A stretch of 64,000 bases of DNA from Paragorgia papillata (taxonomy: Eukaryota; Cnidaria; Anthozoa; Scleralcyonacea; Coralliidae): contig JAWNZC010000296.1 in the NCBI GenBank assembly GCA_035771165.1, forward strand, positions 706,001 through 770,000. Direction: 5' to 3'. The notes beneath the pieces were generated by a model, which made no database searches, was not told the DNA's origin, and worked only from the letters and a program-made list of their open reading frames with translations. Positions 46,101 to 56,202 of the stretch are shown one piece after another (the stretch's first letter is position 1; each line of letters opens with the position of its first letter). The translations under genes and the position numbers were made by a program.

Positions 46101-49100
46101 CCTTACGTTACATTGCGAGACCTTACGTTACGTTGTGAGACCTGACGTTACATTGCGAGACCTTACGTTACGTTGTGAGATCTTACGTTACGTTGTCATG
46201 CGAGACCTTACGTTACATTGTGAGACCTTATGTTACGTTGTGAGACCTTACGTTACGTTGTGAGACCTGACGTTACATTGCGAGACCTTACGTTACGTTG
46301 TGAGATCTTACGTTACGTTGTCATGCGAGACCTTATGTTACAATATGATATTGCAAGACTTTACGTTACGTTGCGAGACTTTAATACTATACACGGATGT
46401 GTTTTCAACTCTCTGCTGCAAATGCTTTAATTTTGGGTCAAATAATACAATGCTTTACAAACCTTCTTGGTTTTTGGTTTCTTCTCTTTCTCGTCCTCAG
46501 CTTCTTCAACCTTGACATCATCATCTTCTTTCTTTTCGTCATCATCCAGTTTCTCGGCGTCGTCTTTCTTCTCATCCTCGCCAGCTTCTGGTTCATCCTC
46601 GATTGCTTCTTCGACAGTCTCGGTCTTGCTGGTCCACATATAGATATTAAAGTTGATAAACTGACTGTACTTCTTCACCAAGTCTTTGATGGTCGATGGT
46701 TCAAGAAAATCTCGGGCTTCTTCCTTCAAGTGTAAGCTGCATAGAATAAAAACAATAGATTCAGTTAAGTATTAACTGTTATCAAGTCTATATACACAGC
46801 ATTATAGTCAGTTTCAGCTTGCTTTTGAAATTCGATACGTATAATTGAAATGAACATTCCGAACTTACGTTGCAATGTTCGGAACTACGTTGCGAGGTAG
46901 ATACACATTTAAGTCGGCAATTTGTTTCTGCTTAACCAAGTATCTATTATTATATTCTATACAACAAATAATCTTCTTCTCCGTGATTTTACCAAAGGAA
47001 TTCAATTCAAAGCTTATTAAATTCGAACTTCACGACGAACTTCACGACGAACTTCACAACGAACTTCCGTACCAAGTTCCCAACCTTCCAACGAATGTTG
47101 ACAAACGAATTTCAAAAGCAAGCTGAAACTGACTATAACCCATTGCCAGTGCTGTAAAAGTTACATAATTTTTGTAACTAGTTACAGTTACATCGTTAGA
47201 AAAGTAACTAGTTACCGATAATAGTAACAATGAAAAGAAAGTAACTAGTTACAGTTACAAAGTTACTTCAAAAATTTTGTAACTATTTACAAAGTTACAT
47301 TCCTTTGTCCGTGTTACTAGAATCAACAAAGAAATTACTGGTTTTTAGATGCCAGTACCATAATTATGTTTTTACAGCTAAATATAGTTGTCACTAAGCA
47401 GAAATAGTCAAATTGTATATAATGTATCTTTATTATTATATCAAAACCATTTTTTATCAAGAAAGAATGACATCCTCAACTGACTGAAATCAGTAACTAT
47501 AGTCACATTTTTAAACCAAATATTGTAACTAGTTACAGTTCTTTAAAAAAGTAACTAGTTATAGTTACTTCTTCAAAAAGTAACTAGTTATAGTTACAGT
47601 TACTTCTTCAGAAAAAGTAACTAGTTTCAGTTACTTAAAAATGTAACTAGTTACTGTCTGTAACTAGTTACTTGTAACGAAGTTACAGGGTTCTGCCCAG
47701 GAGCATGTGAGTGCCGGGTACCTACAGGCCCAGGGGCTCAACCTCCCCCCCCCCCGATAATATGTCAGAATTAGTAATCTGAAAATGATATTTTCCAAAT
47801 GTGAGCAAGTGAAATTCATAATCCTTTACATCATGTGTCTCACAATTTTGTCAGACTAAATATTACTATAAGTATTAAGTACTTATTTGTTACATATTTA
47901 TATACATGCTAGGGCATGCTAGAATATACAGCATGACGAATTCTCTACCTAAAGCTAGGGCAAGTTTTCCTGCGTATGTTCTACGACTATCAATGCCGGT
48001 GTATCATCTTACAGGCATTAATAAACAAAGTGCGAAGTGATTAGTGCCTTGCCCAAGTATCAGACAGGCTTTGAAGGAATATCGTATTTCACCGAATCAC
48101 AAGTCTGGTAGCTAATATTGTGTGCGTTGTGGTGCTGAATTTCACCAAATAATATTGTTTCATTAAAAAAAAATTCACCAAGGACAAAAAAAATACAAAA
48201 TGATGTATATTAATTAAAAGATATATAAAAAATACAACTCATGGGGTTTTCTTATTGCATATTTCGAGTGCCGGGCGGAAGGGTCCGTTTTGGCATGAGT
48301 GCCGGGCAGCACTGCTAAGTGCCGGGTGCCGCCACCCGGCACCGCCCACCGTGGGCAGAACCCTGAGTTACTCACAGCACTGCCCATTGCTGCATGCCTC
48401 ACTGATCTATATATGGATAGCGCATTCCTTCTGTCCAGCAGTCACAATTTTGAAGCCATATCCGCCATCAGACATGTTACTACTCCCTGTCCAATACTCT
48501 TTGCGAGCTTACAGTTGATTTCACATTACTTTTCCGCTTTGTGTTATGACGTTTGTTAGGAAGTTCAGATATTCGTTCGATAGTTCAGAATTACGTTACC
48601 AAGGTTGAAAAATTATCCAATCAGAATGAGTTTTGGTCCAAAGCTCGCATTTTGGTTGGATAATTTTTCACCTTGACAACGTAATTCCAAACTTCTGAAC
48701 GAATACCTGAACTTCCCAATGAATTTCATAACACAAAGTGGAAAAGTAATGTGACATCAACTGTAGTAAGTGCTTCAATAACTCATCCCTGCCCAAGCTG
48801 ACCAAAAACGACCCTTTAGTGTTTTACAGACTGTACCACCAGAAAATTTTACTTGTTCAAGAGAGAACCTATCAGACATCCTAGGCAGCAATGGGCTAAG
48901 CAATTTTTAGGTCAACTTGTAGTTGCCCAATTTTCAGGACCAGCTCTAGTTACAACCACTTTTCCACATTCCCCAAGGTGCTCACTTACAAGAGCTTCAA
49001 CTGTTTATTAATTATATATCTATCAATTAAAAAAACATAATTATAATCTGTGTATAAATTATACCTGATTGTAGTTCCCCTCTTCAATGTGTCACCTCTA

Positions 49101-52100
49101 GGATCCTCACTCACACTGAATGATTCAGTATCAGACTCCCAGATGTGTTGTGTATCATCATTATGCTTGCTGGTGACAATAACTCTATCAGCCACAAGGA
49201 AGGACGAGTAGAAACCAACACCAAATTGACCAATCAGATCACCAGATTTGACACTATCCTCTTGGGAATCCTGAAGACAAAGAACAACTGTCATAAATAC
49301 AAACATTACTTTTGAATCTATTCAGAACAGATTAGTAAATAGAGCAAAGTGGAAAGGTGGTAAACTGCAGACTGAGATTTTTAGCAATGAAATACTGATG
49401 AGCCCTTCACCGGAGTAAAATTTATTTAATGTAAATGTGTCTAAATGTAATTTAGGCAAGGTAAAAAAGGAGACAATGCTAGTCAGTGGTCACTCATGAT
49501 AATATGTGGGGATTATCTCAGCGCTCATCAAAGTCTTGTCAGCGTGGTCTGAGCTTGACTTGCGCTCATCAAAGTCTTGTCAACGTGGTCTAAGCTTGAC
49601 TCATTGAACTCTAAGTAAACTGGAAGGCTAACTCCATAAGTCAGGCCCTATGAATGGATGAAGCCAAAAATCTTTAAATGTTAGTTTTTCTGAGTTTTGA
49701 GCTGAAATACTTAACGCTGAACGTTGGGATGTATATGAAACTGAAGCTATTGAAAAATGCTATTTGGTATAGAAACTTCAAGAGTTTAGCTAAAAGGGAA
49801 ATATTTAAAAAATAGAAAAACAACTGCCATTTTGTTTGCCGAACGTTACAAAATGGCAGTTGTTTTTATATTTTTTAATTATTTCCCTTTTAGCTAAACT
49901 CTTGAAGTTTCTATACCAAATAGCATTTTTCAATAGCTTCAGTTTCATATATAGCCCAACGTTCAGCGTTAAGTATTTCAGCTCAAAACTCAGAAAAACT
50001 ACAACAAGTTTCTTAGTGTTATTTCCCAGCGAAATATGGTCGAACATTTACTACATTTTAAAAAGTTTAAAATAACGAGGAAACTTATGCTATACTGTAC
50101 ATCAAATTGAAGCCAATGCTATTTCTAAAAACATACGTATAAAACAATGTATTTCAATCCGTTGTTTTGGAGTAATTTGTTATCGTCCCAAACAAAATAT
50201 ATGGCAGGATGAAAATTAAGTAACTTGAAGCACAGGAGCTACCTGCAAAGGTACTGGCACTGGCTTCAAAATCCCCCCCTGAGTTATCGTTCCAGTCTTC
50301 TTATAGTTCAATGGCTTGACTGGTTTTGTGCGCGCTATCTATTATTAGATATTTGGTCAGTGGTCACTCATTATAATATGTGGGGATTATCTCAGCGCTC
50401 ATCAAAGTCTTGTCAGCGTGGTCTGAGCTTGACTGGTTTTGCGCGCGCTGTTTAGTGACCCACCCACCCACTCCTGATAGAATGCAAGGGTAAGTATATA
50501 TATTTCCACTGCTTTGACAGTGCGACTGGTGCCTGGAGGTGGGCTGTGGTGGGGTTGCCATGGTTACCTCTGATCAGGGGGTGGCATCCCCCCTGTGGCT
50601 TGGCACCAATCCTCCAATAACGTCAATTGGCGATCTATTTTTAACACTGATAGATTGGAGTGGACATCAAATTACATTGATAGTACAATCACAATGACTT
50701 TTATAGCACTGATTGAGATATCAAAACAAATATTTGTTTGATATGGCCTTTTTCCACACTTATACAGAAGTTAGCTGGTGGCTCCCATCTAGCAGTTTCC
50801 TCAAAAAGTCATTTACACAATGACACCCAATGGTGTTGGGCGACTACAGCTACCATAATCCCCTCTTCCCCTCCTCGCTCTCTTCCTCCTATCCCGACCA
50901 TCTCTAGATCCCTCCCTCCCCACCCCCTCTCTCACTCCCTGCTCCCTCTCTAATTGCATCCTCCCTTTTCAAAACCCATACTCCCCCATGTTCCTCTCCA
51001 CTGCCCGACTTCATGTCATCCTCGGCTTGTTCCACCTTATACAACATGCTTTGCTTCATCCAGTTTCCATCATTCTTCTGTAATATATGCCCCAGCCAAC
51101 TCAGTCACTTTCATCTCAAAATGTCATACATCAACTCAATCTCCACTCTCTCTCAGCTCCACACTAGACACTACCTACCAGGGGAGCACAGGTAGCGTGT
51201 GCTGTTAGCGCACTGCCTCTCACCAAAAGTTAAGCCCGGTTAGACGGGGTTAGTACTTGGATGGGTGACCGCTTGGGAATGACCCCGTTGTCGAGCTGGA
51301 AACTAATGTGAGTAGAGTTGTAGTTGATCTCTCCTGTGCTTCAAGGGTTTTTCGCCGGGTTCTCCGGTTTTCCTCCCTCCGCAAAACCAACACTTACATC
51401 ATGGTAGTCATGTTCAATTGGGGCATTTCGCTCTGTTTGACCACCAGTTGCTATAGGCAATAAAGTTATTAAATCTAAATCTAAATATAACATTGCACTT
51501 AGCATGGTTGGCGCATGGTTGGCGTGTGCTGTTAGGGCACTGCTTACCAATAGTTAAGCCCGATTGAACGGGGTTAGTACTTGGATGGGTGACCGTCTGG
51601 GAATAACCCTGTTCTCGAGCTTGAGACTCATGTGAGTAGAGTTTAGTTGGTCTCTCCTGTGCTTTGAGGGTTTTTCGCCGGGCTCTCCGGTTTTCCTCCC
51701 TCCGCAAAACCAACACCTAGGTCTTAGCTGTAATCTGTGGTCCGATATGTGTCGTATGGCAGCTGCCTGGAGCGCCTTTAATACGCCTTCGACTCGGCCA
51801 TGTTAAAATTTCAAATGTGTAAATTGCTCTTGAAAAGCCCCTTGTGGGAAGAAGTAATTAATGTATGTATATGTATGCACTAGGGTTAATCACTAGATTT
51901 CTTTCCTACCTGTAACTTGGATAAAAATTCACTTGTACCAGACTTAGCAATGGTACCAAGATTTTTCACCAGTTCTTCTTTGGTCATTCCAATTCCAGTA
52001 TCTGTCACATGTAAGATATTGTTGTCTTTGTCAGCTTTGATTTTGATTGACATCTCTTCAGTAGCTGCCAATGCGCCCTTGTCTGTGAGCGAGAGGAAAC

Positions 52101-55100
52101 GAATCTTATCCAAAGCATCAGAGGCATTGGAGATCAACTCCCTGAGGAAGATCTACAAGAAAGATTAATTGAACAGGGCTTGAAATTTTCAGCAGTATCC
52201 AAGTGGATACATGCAGGTTTCTGAATTTGGTATCCCTCCTTGAAATCTAGTATCCCACTTTTGAAAACTAAACATCTCAACTTGCAATATCTAAAATTAA
52301 TTATAACAGTTTGTGACAGTACCCGCAGTTACATTACATTTTAAGACGTTACGCTACATAATTGTAAGACGTTACGCTACATTATAAGACGTTATGCTAC
52401 ATTCTAAGATATTACGCTACATTCTAAGACATTACACTACATTCTAAGATGTTACGCTACATTCTAAGATGTTACGCTACATTGTAAGACATTACACTAC
52501 ATTCTAAGACACTACGCTATATTCTAAGACATTAGGCTACATTCTAAGACGTTACGCTACATTCTAAGACGTTCGGCTACATTCTAAGATGTTACGTTAC
52601 ATTCTAAGACATCATGCTCTATATAAGATGTTACGCTATGTTATAAGACATTAAACTACATTATAAGATGTTACACTACATTGTAAGACATTACATTACA
52701 CTGTAAGACGTTACGTTACATTCTAAGATGTTATGTTACATTCTAAGACATTATGTTACATTGTAAGACGTTACGTCAGATTCTGTGGCTGTGTGCTATT
52801 GAAATTTTTATTGTATCCCATATATTGGATACTGAAGTTAAGACTTTTAGTATCCAAAATGAAAATCTAGTATTCCGTGGATACCGAGATACTGCAAATT
52901 TCAAAGCCCTGATTGAAAATATTAAAGTTTTCTGCATTGCATGGTAGGTATAAAAATATAGAAAAAGCTGCAGCCACAGGACTATTTGGGACTAACCTCT
53001 TTGTTGCGGTAAAGTGAGTTGATAATAATCTTCATCATTCGACTGACTTCAGCTTGGAAGGCATGCTTCTCAGCTTTCTCTCTCAGTTCTTTCATCTGAG
53101 CCACATTCAAACCATCTAGCTTGATAGCCTCTTCTTCCCTCTGGACAGCTTCATCATCGGTCTTTGAACCATCTCGACTTTTACCAATATCATCTTCCAC
53201 CTTCGGAGCAGAATCTGCTTCCTCTTTCGTCTCCTCAGGTTTTTGCTCTTCTTCACCTCGGCACTGAGCTGCAACAAAAATGTGGCGCTTCAGTGCTGGG
53301 GCATCCGGAAGGTTTGCCCCACTTACAGAGTAATATAAAAGGGCTAGCTTAACTATGTTCAGGTTCCTTGCGATGCGTTTGCGCTCCCTCCCTTCTTGGG
53401 ATCTTCTTCACCCCCCCTGTTTGGTTTAATTTTCCGGTTCATTAGGGCACCTTAGTTATTTCTTTTCAGCACTGCTCTCACGAGTTGTTTAGGTCAGTGG
53501 GGCTATTAGTATTTGGTCATTCCTATCTTCTTTGCTCGTCACGTACAGTCGTTTTTTTCTTAGTGGCTGGGTGCTCTTCTACTATTGCGAGTAGCTACTG
53601 TCAATAATCTATCTCTTTTCATCTTACCGAAACCATAAGTACCTTACTTTGTGGTTCTTAGCTTAATTTTCCCCATCTAGACAGGTGACTTGCAGATCTC
53701 GGGATGGATCAGATTTTCATTGGTCGGGGGGATCAGCAGGTCCCTAGTTGATGTTGCATCGTACGTTGCTTGTCGCAGTTGGCATATCACCTACTGACTC
53801 CATCCCTCCAATCTGCGTTCCGCTATCTTAGGTAGTGTGCGTGTTTATCATGCTGTGTTGCGTAGTAACTGTGTAGATTGTTAATTTTAGTTTTACAGTG
53901 AAGCCTCACTATAGCGCACATTGTTATAACACATGACTCAGTATAATGCGGTTGATCCTTAGACCCCAAAATTTTACTTTTCCTGGTTTGTCAAGAGATG
54001 ACTTATAGTGATGTTTACCTACAGTACTAAAGGCCTGGCCAAACGTTTTCAACATCGCATTCAACATCATTCAACATTGTTGTACGATGTTGAATAATGT
54101 TGAAAGCACAAGTGGCCAAATGAATTCAACATCGTTCAACATTCATGAATGACAATTAATTGAATGCAGGCTACCACAAAAGCTGGAATTAACAATATCC
54201 CGCATGGCACATGTCTCTGTTGAACAAAGTTGAATGAAATGTGGCCGAATGCGTTCAACACCTTTTGAGAACAATAGAAATGTTGAACGCATGTTGAACG
54301 AAAATTTGAACATGTTCAAATTTCGTTCAACATCATTCAACACCATTCAACAACGTTCAACATCATTCCCCAGGGGTGGCCAAACGCTTTCAACATGTTG
54401 AATTCAACAATGTTGAACGATGTTGAATGAAATGATGAAAGCATTTGGCCAGGCCTTAAAGCTCACCAGTCACAATTGCAATGTTGCGTATCAATATTGC
54501 AAAGTCGCAAGCAAGAGATTACATCCAGTTTGACTATAACATCAAAACGACCACTGACCAATTGACCCAGAGCAAATTATTAGGGGACCTGTGATTTGCC
54601 CTGCAAAAAGTCAATATCCCCCATGGATTGCATAATTGTCAGGGTTCAAAATAAATATTTGGATTTAGATATTTTTGTAGGCTGTCTTGCATATGTACAT
54701 TTATGGTACCAGCTATTTTGATATACAGGCTATTTGCCTGCTATGTGAGTCCATGAGAGGCCCACCCAGGAATTGTTTTAGTTAATAAGCTTGTATTAAA
54801 AAAAGAATCTCATTTACTGTAGACGTCGCGCTAGGCTGTGAGACGTTACACTACATTGGAAGTTACACTACATTTTAAGACGTTACACTACATTATAACA
54901 CGTTATTAAAGCTATGTTATACAACATCACGCTGACGGTTGTAAGACGTTAATAAGCTATGTTTAAAGACGTTACATTACGCTACGTTATAAGACGTCAC
55001 ACTTTGTTGCGAGACATTTTCTACATTCTATAACATTACACCACATTGTAAGATGTTACGCTACGTTATAAAACGTATACACTAGCCGGCTAGCGGTGCG

Positions 55101-55994
55101 AAAATGCCAGCTATAGCCGGTAGCCGGCCGCTATTTTGAACCCTGATTGTTAATCACTATCAATTTCACTCATAAAATTATTAATTCTATATTGATATAA
55201 TTAAAATGTTATGCGCAAATTTTTTGGATCTCAACTACAGTAAACACCCGCGTGTAAGAACCTAGTGATTTAAGAACCTGTAGGCAGAAATTTTGGATTT
55301 TAATACCCCAAAATATAAGAACCTGTTTAGCCAACCAAAGCCACAAGGTTCTTATATGAATTTTTTTTAAATATTGTTATCGAGAAACTTTATTGGTGCC
55401 ACATTATTTGATAGGTGCATGCACTGCCCTCTCGCTGGGGGGGGGGGGGGGGGGGCTGGTGAAATACTGACATCTCAAAATGACAGAGCTGGGCACCCGT
55501 CATTCTGCTATCGTCGAAAAACTGCATAATTTACCGTGTTTTGTTTAACTTTTAAACAAAACTAGCAAAAGGAACAGACATCCTAGTTTTAGAACAACAC
55601 CATATTACCACCATCGGATCAAAAAGTACAAATTTAACAATCAGATGAAAGGGTTGTACTGCACTGTACAATATTTCATAATATCGAAACGGAGAAACTG
55701 AATTGGGTTTAGTCTGATTAGATTTGATCAGATTTGCACTCGTTATCAGTTTTATTTAATAGCATGCTGTTTTTAAGCAAAAAGCTCCACTGTTTACCCT
55801 GAAAGCAATTAAATCGAGTTAGTTTTGTAGAGGGAAGGTGCACACACAACCACACAAAACAGATATTTAACACAACTTCCGGCTAGAATAACCCAAGCTC
55901 TCTGACAACGCCGTATGTATTTAAAGATCGCAAAATACTCACAGGTTAGAAGGAGAATGGCAAAAATGCCAATGAAGTAAAACAGCTTGTTCAT
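37165..55994 (-). CDS. HSP90B1: Endoplasmin (GRP94, ER-resident HSP90), complete, 12 exons
   Basis: Exons from 5' to 3' (minus strand): 55994-55943, 53268-52997, 52152-51910, 49270-49065, 46736-46463, 45925-45809, 45077-44701, 44135-43964, 43396-43014, 41261-41099, 40598-40248, 37197-37165. All splice sites are AG/GT and the phases close to 880 residues. Seen: signal peptide [19 protein letters not shown]94 pre-N region [19 protein letters not shown]; ATPase domain with [19 protein letters not shown] (catalytic Glu about 113), DTGIGM (Asp about 159) and [10 protein letters not shown]; acidic charged linker at the end of exon 5; middle domain VWDWELMND and [19 protein letters not shown]; client/dimer region [11 protein letters not shown]; an acidic tail of about 100 residues; C-terminal KEEL. 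Role: ATP-driven folding of secretory and membrane clients in the ER lumen. Human GRP94 is 803 residues; the excess is mainly in the linker and tail. ATG 55994 is chosen because it starts the signal peptide. Confidence 0.97.
37275..38282. mobile_element. TTAA-flanked element containing a 41-bp tandem repeat
   Basis: TTAA at 37271-37274 and 38283-38286; ends AGTGTTTAAGCAATGAAATT and TAAACACT. Inverted arms of about 150 bp. The interior has a duplicated TACTACATAATAACTTTTTA (about 37433 and 38005) bracketing the 41-bp array. Lies in the last intron of HSP90B1. Confidence 0.75.
37555..37860. repeat. 41-bp tandem repeat array, about 7 units
   Basis: Unit GCGCTCATCAAAGTCTTGTC plus AGCGTGGTCTGAGCTTGACT plus T, contiguous. 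Single or double units with the same flanks occur at 37914-37960, 49515-49600, 50393-50440 and, inverted, 58600-58680. It is therefore part of a dispersed element. Confidence 0.95.
38388..38933. repeat. Dispersed repeat family X, copy 3
   Basis: TTATATGGCCGAGTTTGATT to CTCGCACTCAGTTAATAGGT; closest to copy 1 over the left 350 bp. Confidence 0.65.
38940..40180. other. HSP90B1 last-intron sequence, mostly unique
   Basis: No coding signal. Contains (AT)n and a duplicated AACAATTAGACAACGAG around 39410-39520, and AT repeats with a piece similar to 13440-13520 (CAGACACGGTG) at 40030-40150. Confidence 0.5.
41520..42395. repeat. Tandem 133-bp repeat R, interrupted by a MITE
   Basis: Units starting GCTGATGAAGGGCTCCGCTC and ending AACACTGCCTACACAGCACT at about 41531, 41662, 41788 and a partial one at 42351. 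The MITE at 41878-42309 splits the third unit. A diverged unit is at 42900-43000. Confidence 0.85.
41878..42309. mobile_element. MITE with CGTTTACACTAGAGCAAAAG ends
   Basis: Left CTACGTTTACACTAGAGCAA, right its near-complement (TTGCTCTAGTGTAAACGGGG). The interior is made of inverted ATTCGGATTCG words. Inserted in repeat R; target duplication not resolved. Confidence 0.75.
42600..42822. mobile_element. MITE family G, copy 1 (TAA target duplication)
   Basis: AGGCCTGGCCAAACGCTTTC and complement; TAA at 42597-42599 and 42823-42825. 223 bp of inverted GTTCAACATNGTT words. Same family as 54031-54456. Confidence 0.85.
43600..43945. repeat. Pyrimidine-rich CTTC/TTTC tract
   Basis: Intron of HSP90B1: (CTTC)n at 43617-43660, then T/C-rich degenerate repeat. 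Purine strand is the sense strand of HSP90B1. Confidence 0.85.
44205..44640. repeat. (CCACCAAA)n array
   Basis: HSP90B1 intron; ACCACC, CCAAACCACAACAATGAAAC and similar words in tandem. Confidence 0.9.
45220..45738. mobile_element. TTAA-flanked MITE, family T, copy 2
   Basis: TTAA at 45216-45219 and 45739-45742; 519 bp, nearly identical to 5319-5850. HSP90B1 intron. Confidence 0.9.
46008..46395. repeat. 20-bp minisatellite (GAGACCTTACGTTACATTGC)n
   Basis: About 18 units in an HSP90B1 intron. The unit resembles the minisatellite units inside the hAT-like elements at 52174 and 54640. Confidence 0.9.
46802..47138. mobile_element. Inverted-repeat element
   Basis: TTATAGTCAGTTTCAGCTTG at the left and its complement at the right (arms about 33 bp); ends exactly where the next element's target duplication begins. 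Confidence 0.65.
47147..48382. mobile_element. hAT-like MITE with GTAACTAGTTAC repeats, 8-bp target duplication
   Basis: CAGTGCTGTAAAAGTTAC ... CACAGCACTG, flanked by CCCATTGC at 47139-47146 and 48383-48390. Interior of repeated GTAACTAGTTAC palindromes; interrupted by the element at 47686-48365. Confidence 0.85.
47686..48365. mobile_element. hAT-like element nested in the previous one, 5-bp target duplication
   Basis: CAGGGTTCTGCCCAGG ... GTGGGCAGAACCCTG; AGTTA at 47681-47685 and 48366-48370. Contains GAGTGCCGGG repeats. Confidence 0.8.
48512..48763. mobile_element. TA-flanked MITE
   Basis: CAGTTGATTTCACATTACTT and complement, TA on both sides; arms about 110 bp, 252 bp in total. Confidence 0.8.
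49683..50001. repeat. 319-bp near-perfect palindrome
   Basis: Arms of about 150 bp (AGTTTTTCTGAGTTTTGAGC ... AAATGGCAGTTG and inverse) around a short loop near 49835-49845. HSP90B1 intron. A transcript would fold into a long hairpin. Confidence 0.85.
50320..50650. repeat. Dispersed repeat with 41-bp unit, copy
   Basis: CATTATAATATGTGGGGATT, one 41-bp unit, CCCACCCACTCCTGATAGAA and CCAATCCTCCAATAACGTC. The inverted copy at 58420-58740 shares all these blocks. Confidence 0.75.
50865..51185. other. C/T-rich intronic stretch, no gene
   Basis: CTCCC/CCATC-rich sequence in an HSP90B1 intron with no coding signal that I can support. Confidence 0.5.
51190..51487 (+). mobile_element. 5S-rRNA-derived SINE, copy 3
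   Basis: AAAGTTAAGCCCGGTTAGAC, GGGGTTAGTACTTGGATGGG, TGACCGCTTGGGAAT: the 5S rRNA 3' half with box C. Then the shared body TCTCTCCTGTGCTTCAAGGG and GGTTTTCCTCCCTCCGCAAA, and a tail of repeated TAAATC. Confidence 0.85.
51515..51860 (+). mobile_element. 5S-rRNA-derived SINE, copy 4
   Basis: Tandem to copy 3, same orientation. AATAGTTAAGCCCGATTGAA, GGGGTTAGTACTTGGATGGG, TGACCGTCTGGGAAT, then body and a longer 3' region ending CCCCTTGTGGGAAGAAGTAA and (ATGT)n. Confidence 0.85.
52174..52911. mobile_element. hAT-like element carrying a 20-bp minisatellite (copy A)
   Basis: CAGGGCTTGAAATTT ... AAATTTCAAAGCCCTG; ATTGAA at 52168-52173 and 52912-52917. Subterminal TATCC-type arms; the centre 52320-52780 is a minisatellite (CTAAGACGTTACGCTACATT)n of about 22 units. 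Confidence 0.85.
53345..54025. other. HSP90B1 intron 1, unique sequence
   Basis: No repeat or coding signal recognised in this stretch. Confidence 0.5.
54031..54456. mobile_element. MITE family G, copy 2 (TAA target duplication)
   Basis: AGGCCTGGCCAAACGTTTTC and near-complement; TAA at 54028-54030 and 54457-54459. 426 bp. Confidence 0.85.
54640..55145. mobile_element. hAT-like element carrying a 20-bp minisatellite (copy B)
   Basis: CAGGGTTCAAAATAAATATT ... CTATTTTGAACCCTG; ATTGT at 54635-54639 and 55146-55150. The interior (54830-55080) has degenerate TAAGACGTTACACTACATT units; the right part has GCCGGCTAGCGG/TAGCCGGCCGC. Confidence 0.8.
55243..55380. mobile_element. Decayed TA-MITE related to 12702-12849
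   Basis: CAGTAAACACCCGCGTGTAA and repeated AAGAACCTG; the right end is not preserved. A G-run follows at about 55437-55455. Confidence 0.5.
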
Positions 55995-56108
55995 TTCCAA
56001 ACGAAACGCGTAGGCTTCTACCAGCGAGGACCAAAACCAGACTTCTGCAGCCTCAATTGAATGACCGAGTTATGAACAAGATCTTGGAGCGCACATGGAG
56101 AACGCTTA

Positions 56109-56127
56109 CCAACCGGTGGCCACCACG
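56109..56127 (+). promoter_or_regulatory. ERSE-like element, one mismatch, opposite orientation
   Basis: CCAAC, exactly 9 bases, CCACG. The CCACG half is perfect and CCAAT has one change. It is oriented opposite to the other two copies and is the closest to HSP90B1 (115 bp from the ATG). Confidence 0.55.
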
Positions 56128-56142
56128 AGACAAACCCTCGCT

Positions 56143-56161
56143 CGTGTCTCGTCCTGATTGG
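56143..56161 (-). promoter_or_regulatory. ERSE-like element, one mismatch
   Basis: CGTGT, exactly 9 bases, ATTGG. The spacing and CCAAT half are perfect; the other half reads ACACG instead of CCACG in the sense orientation. Same orientation as the perfect copy 41 bp away. Confidence 0.6.
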
Positions 56162-56183
56162 TCAGAAAGCATCACGTGATGGA

Positions 56184-56202
56184 CGTGGAAGGTTTTGATT
56201 GG
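56184..56202 (-). promoter_or_regulatory. Perfect ER-stress response element (ERSE)
   Basis: Plus strand reads CGTGG, 9 bases, ATTGG: the exact reverse complement of CCAAT-N9-CCACG, the NF-Y plus ATF6/XBP1 site. GACGTGG at its left edge also overlaps a near-match to the UPRE (TGACGTGG). It lies about 190 bp upstream of the HSP90B1 ATG. Confidence 0.8.

Noticed and set aside
46008..46430. Open frames through the TTACGTTACATTG array and similar ones at 10351-11684, 33468-33881, 44344-44681
   Set aside because: Pure minisatellite or microsatellite translations with no conserved motif.
51230..51300. A functional 5S rRNA gene
   Set aside because: Only the 3' half with box C is recognisable, the 5' half is replaced, and it is fused to a repeated body, so it is a SINE.
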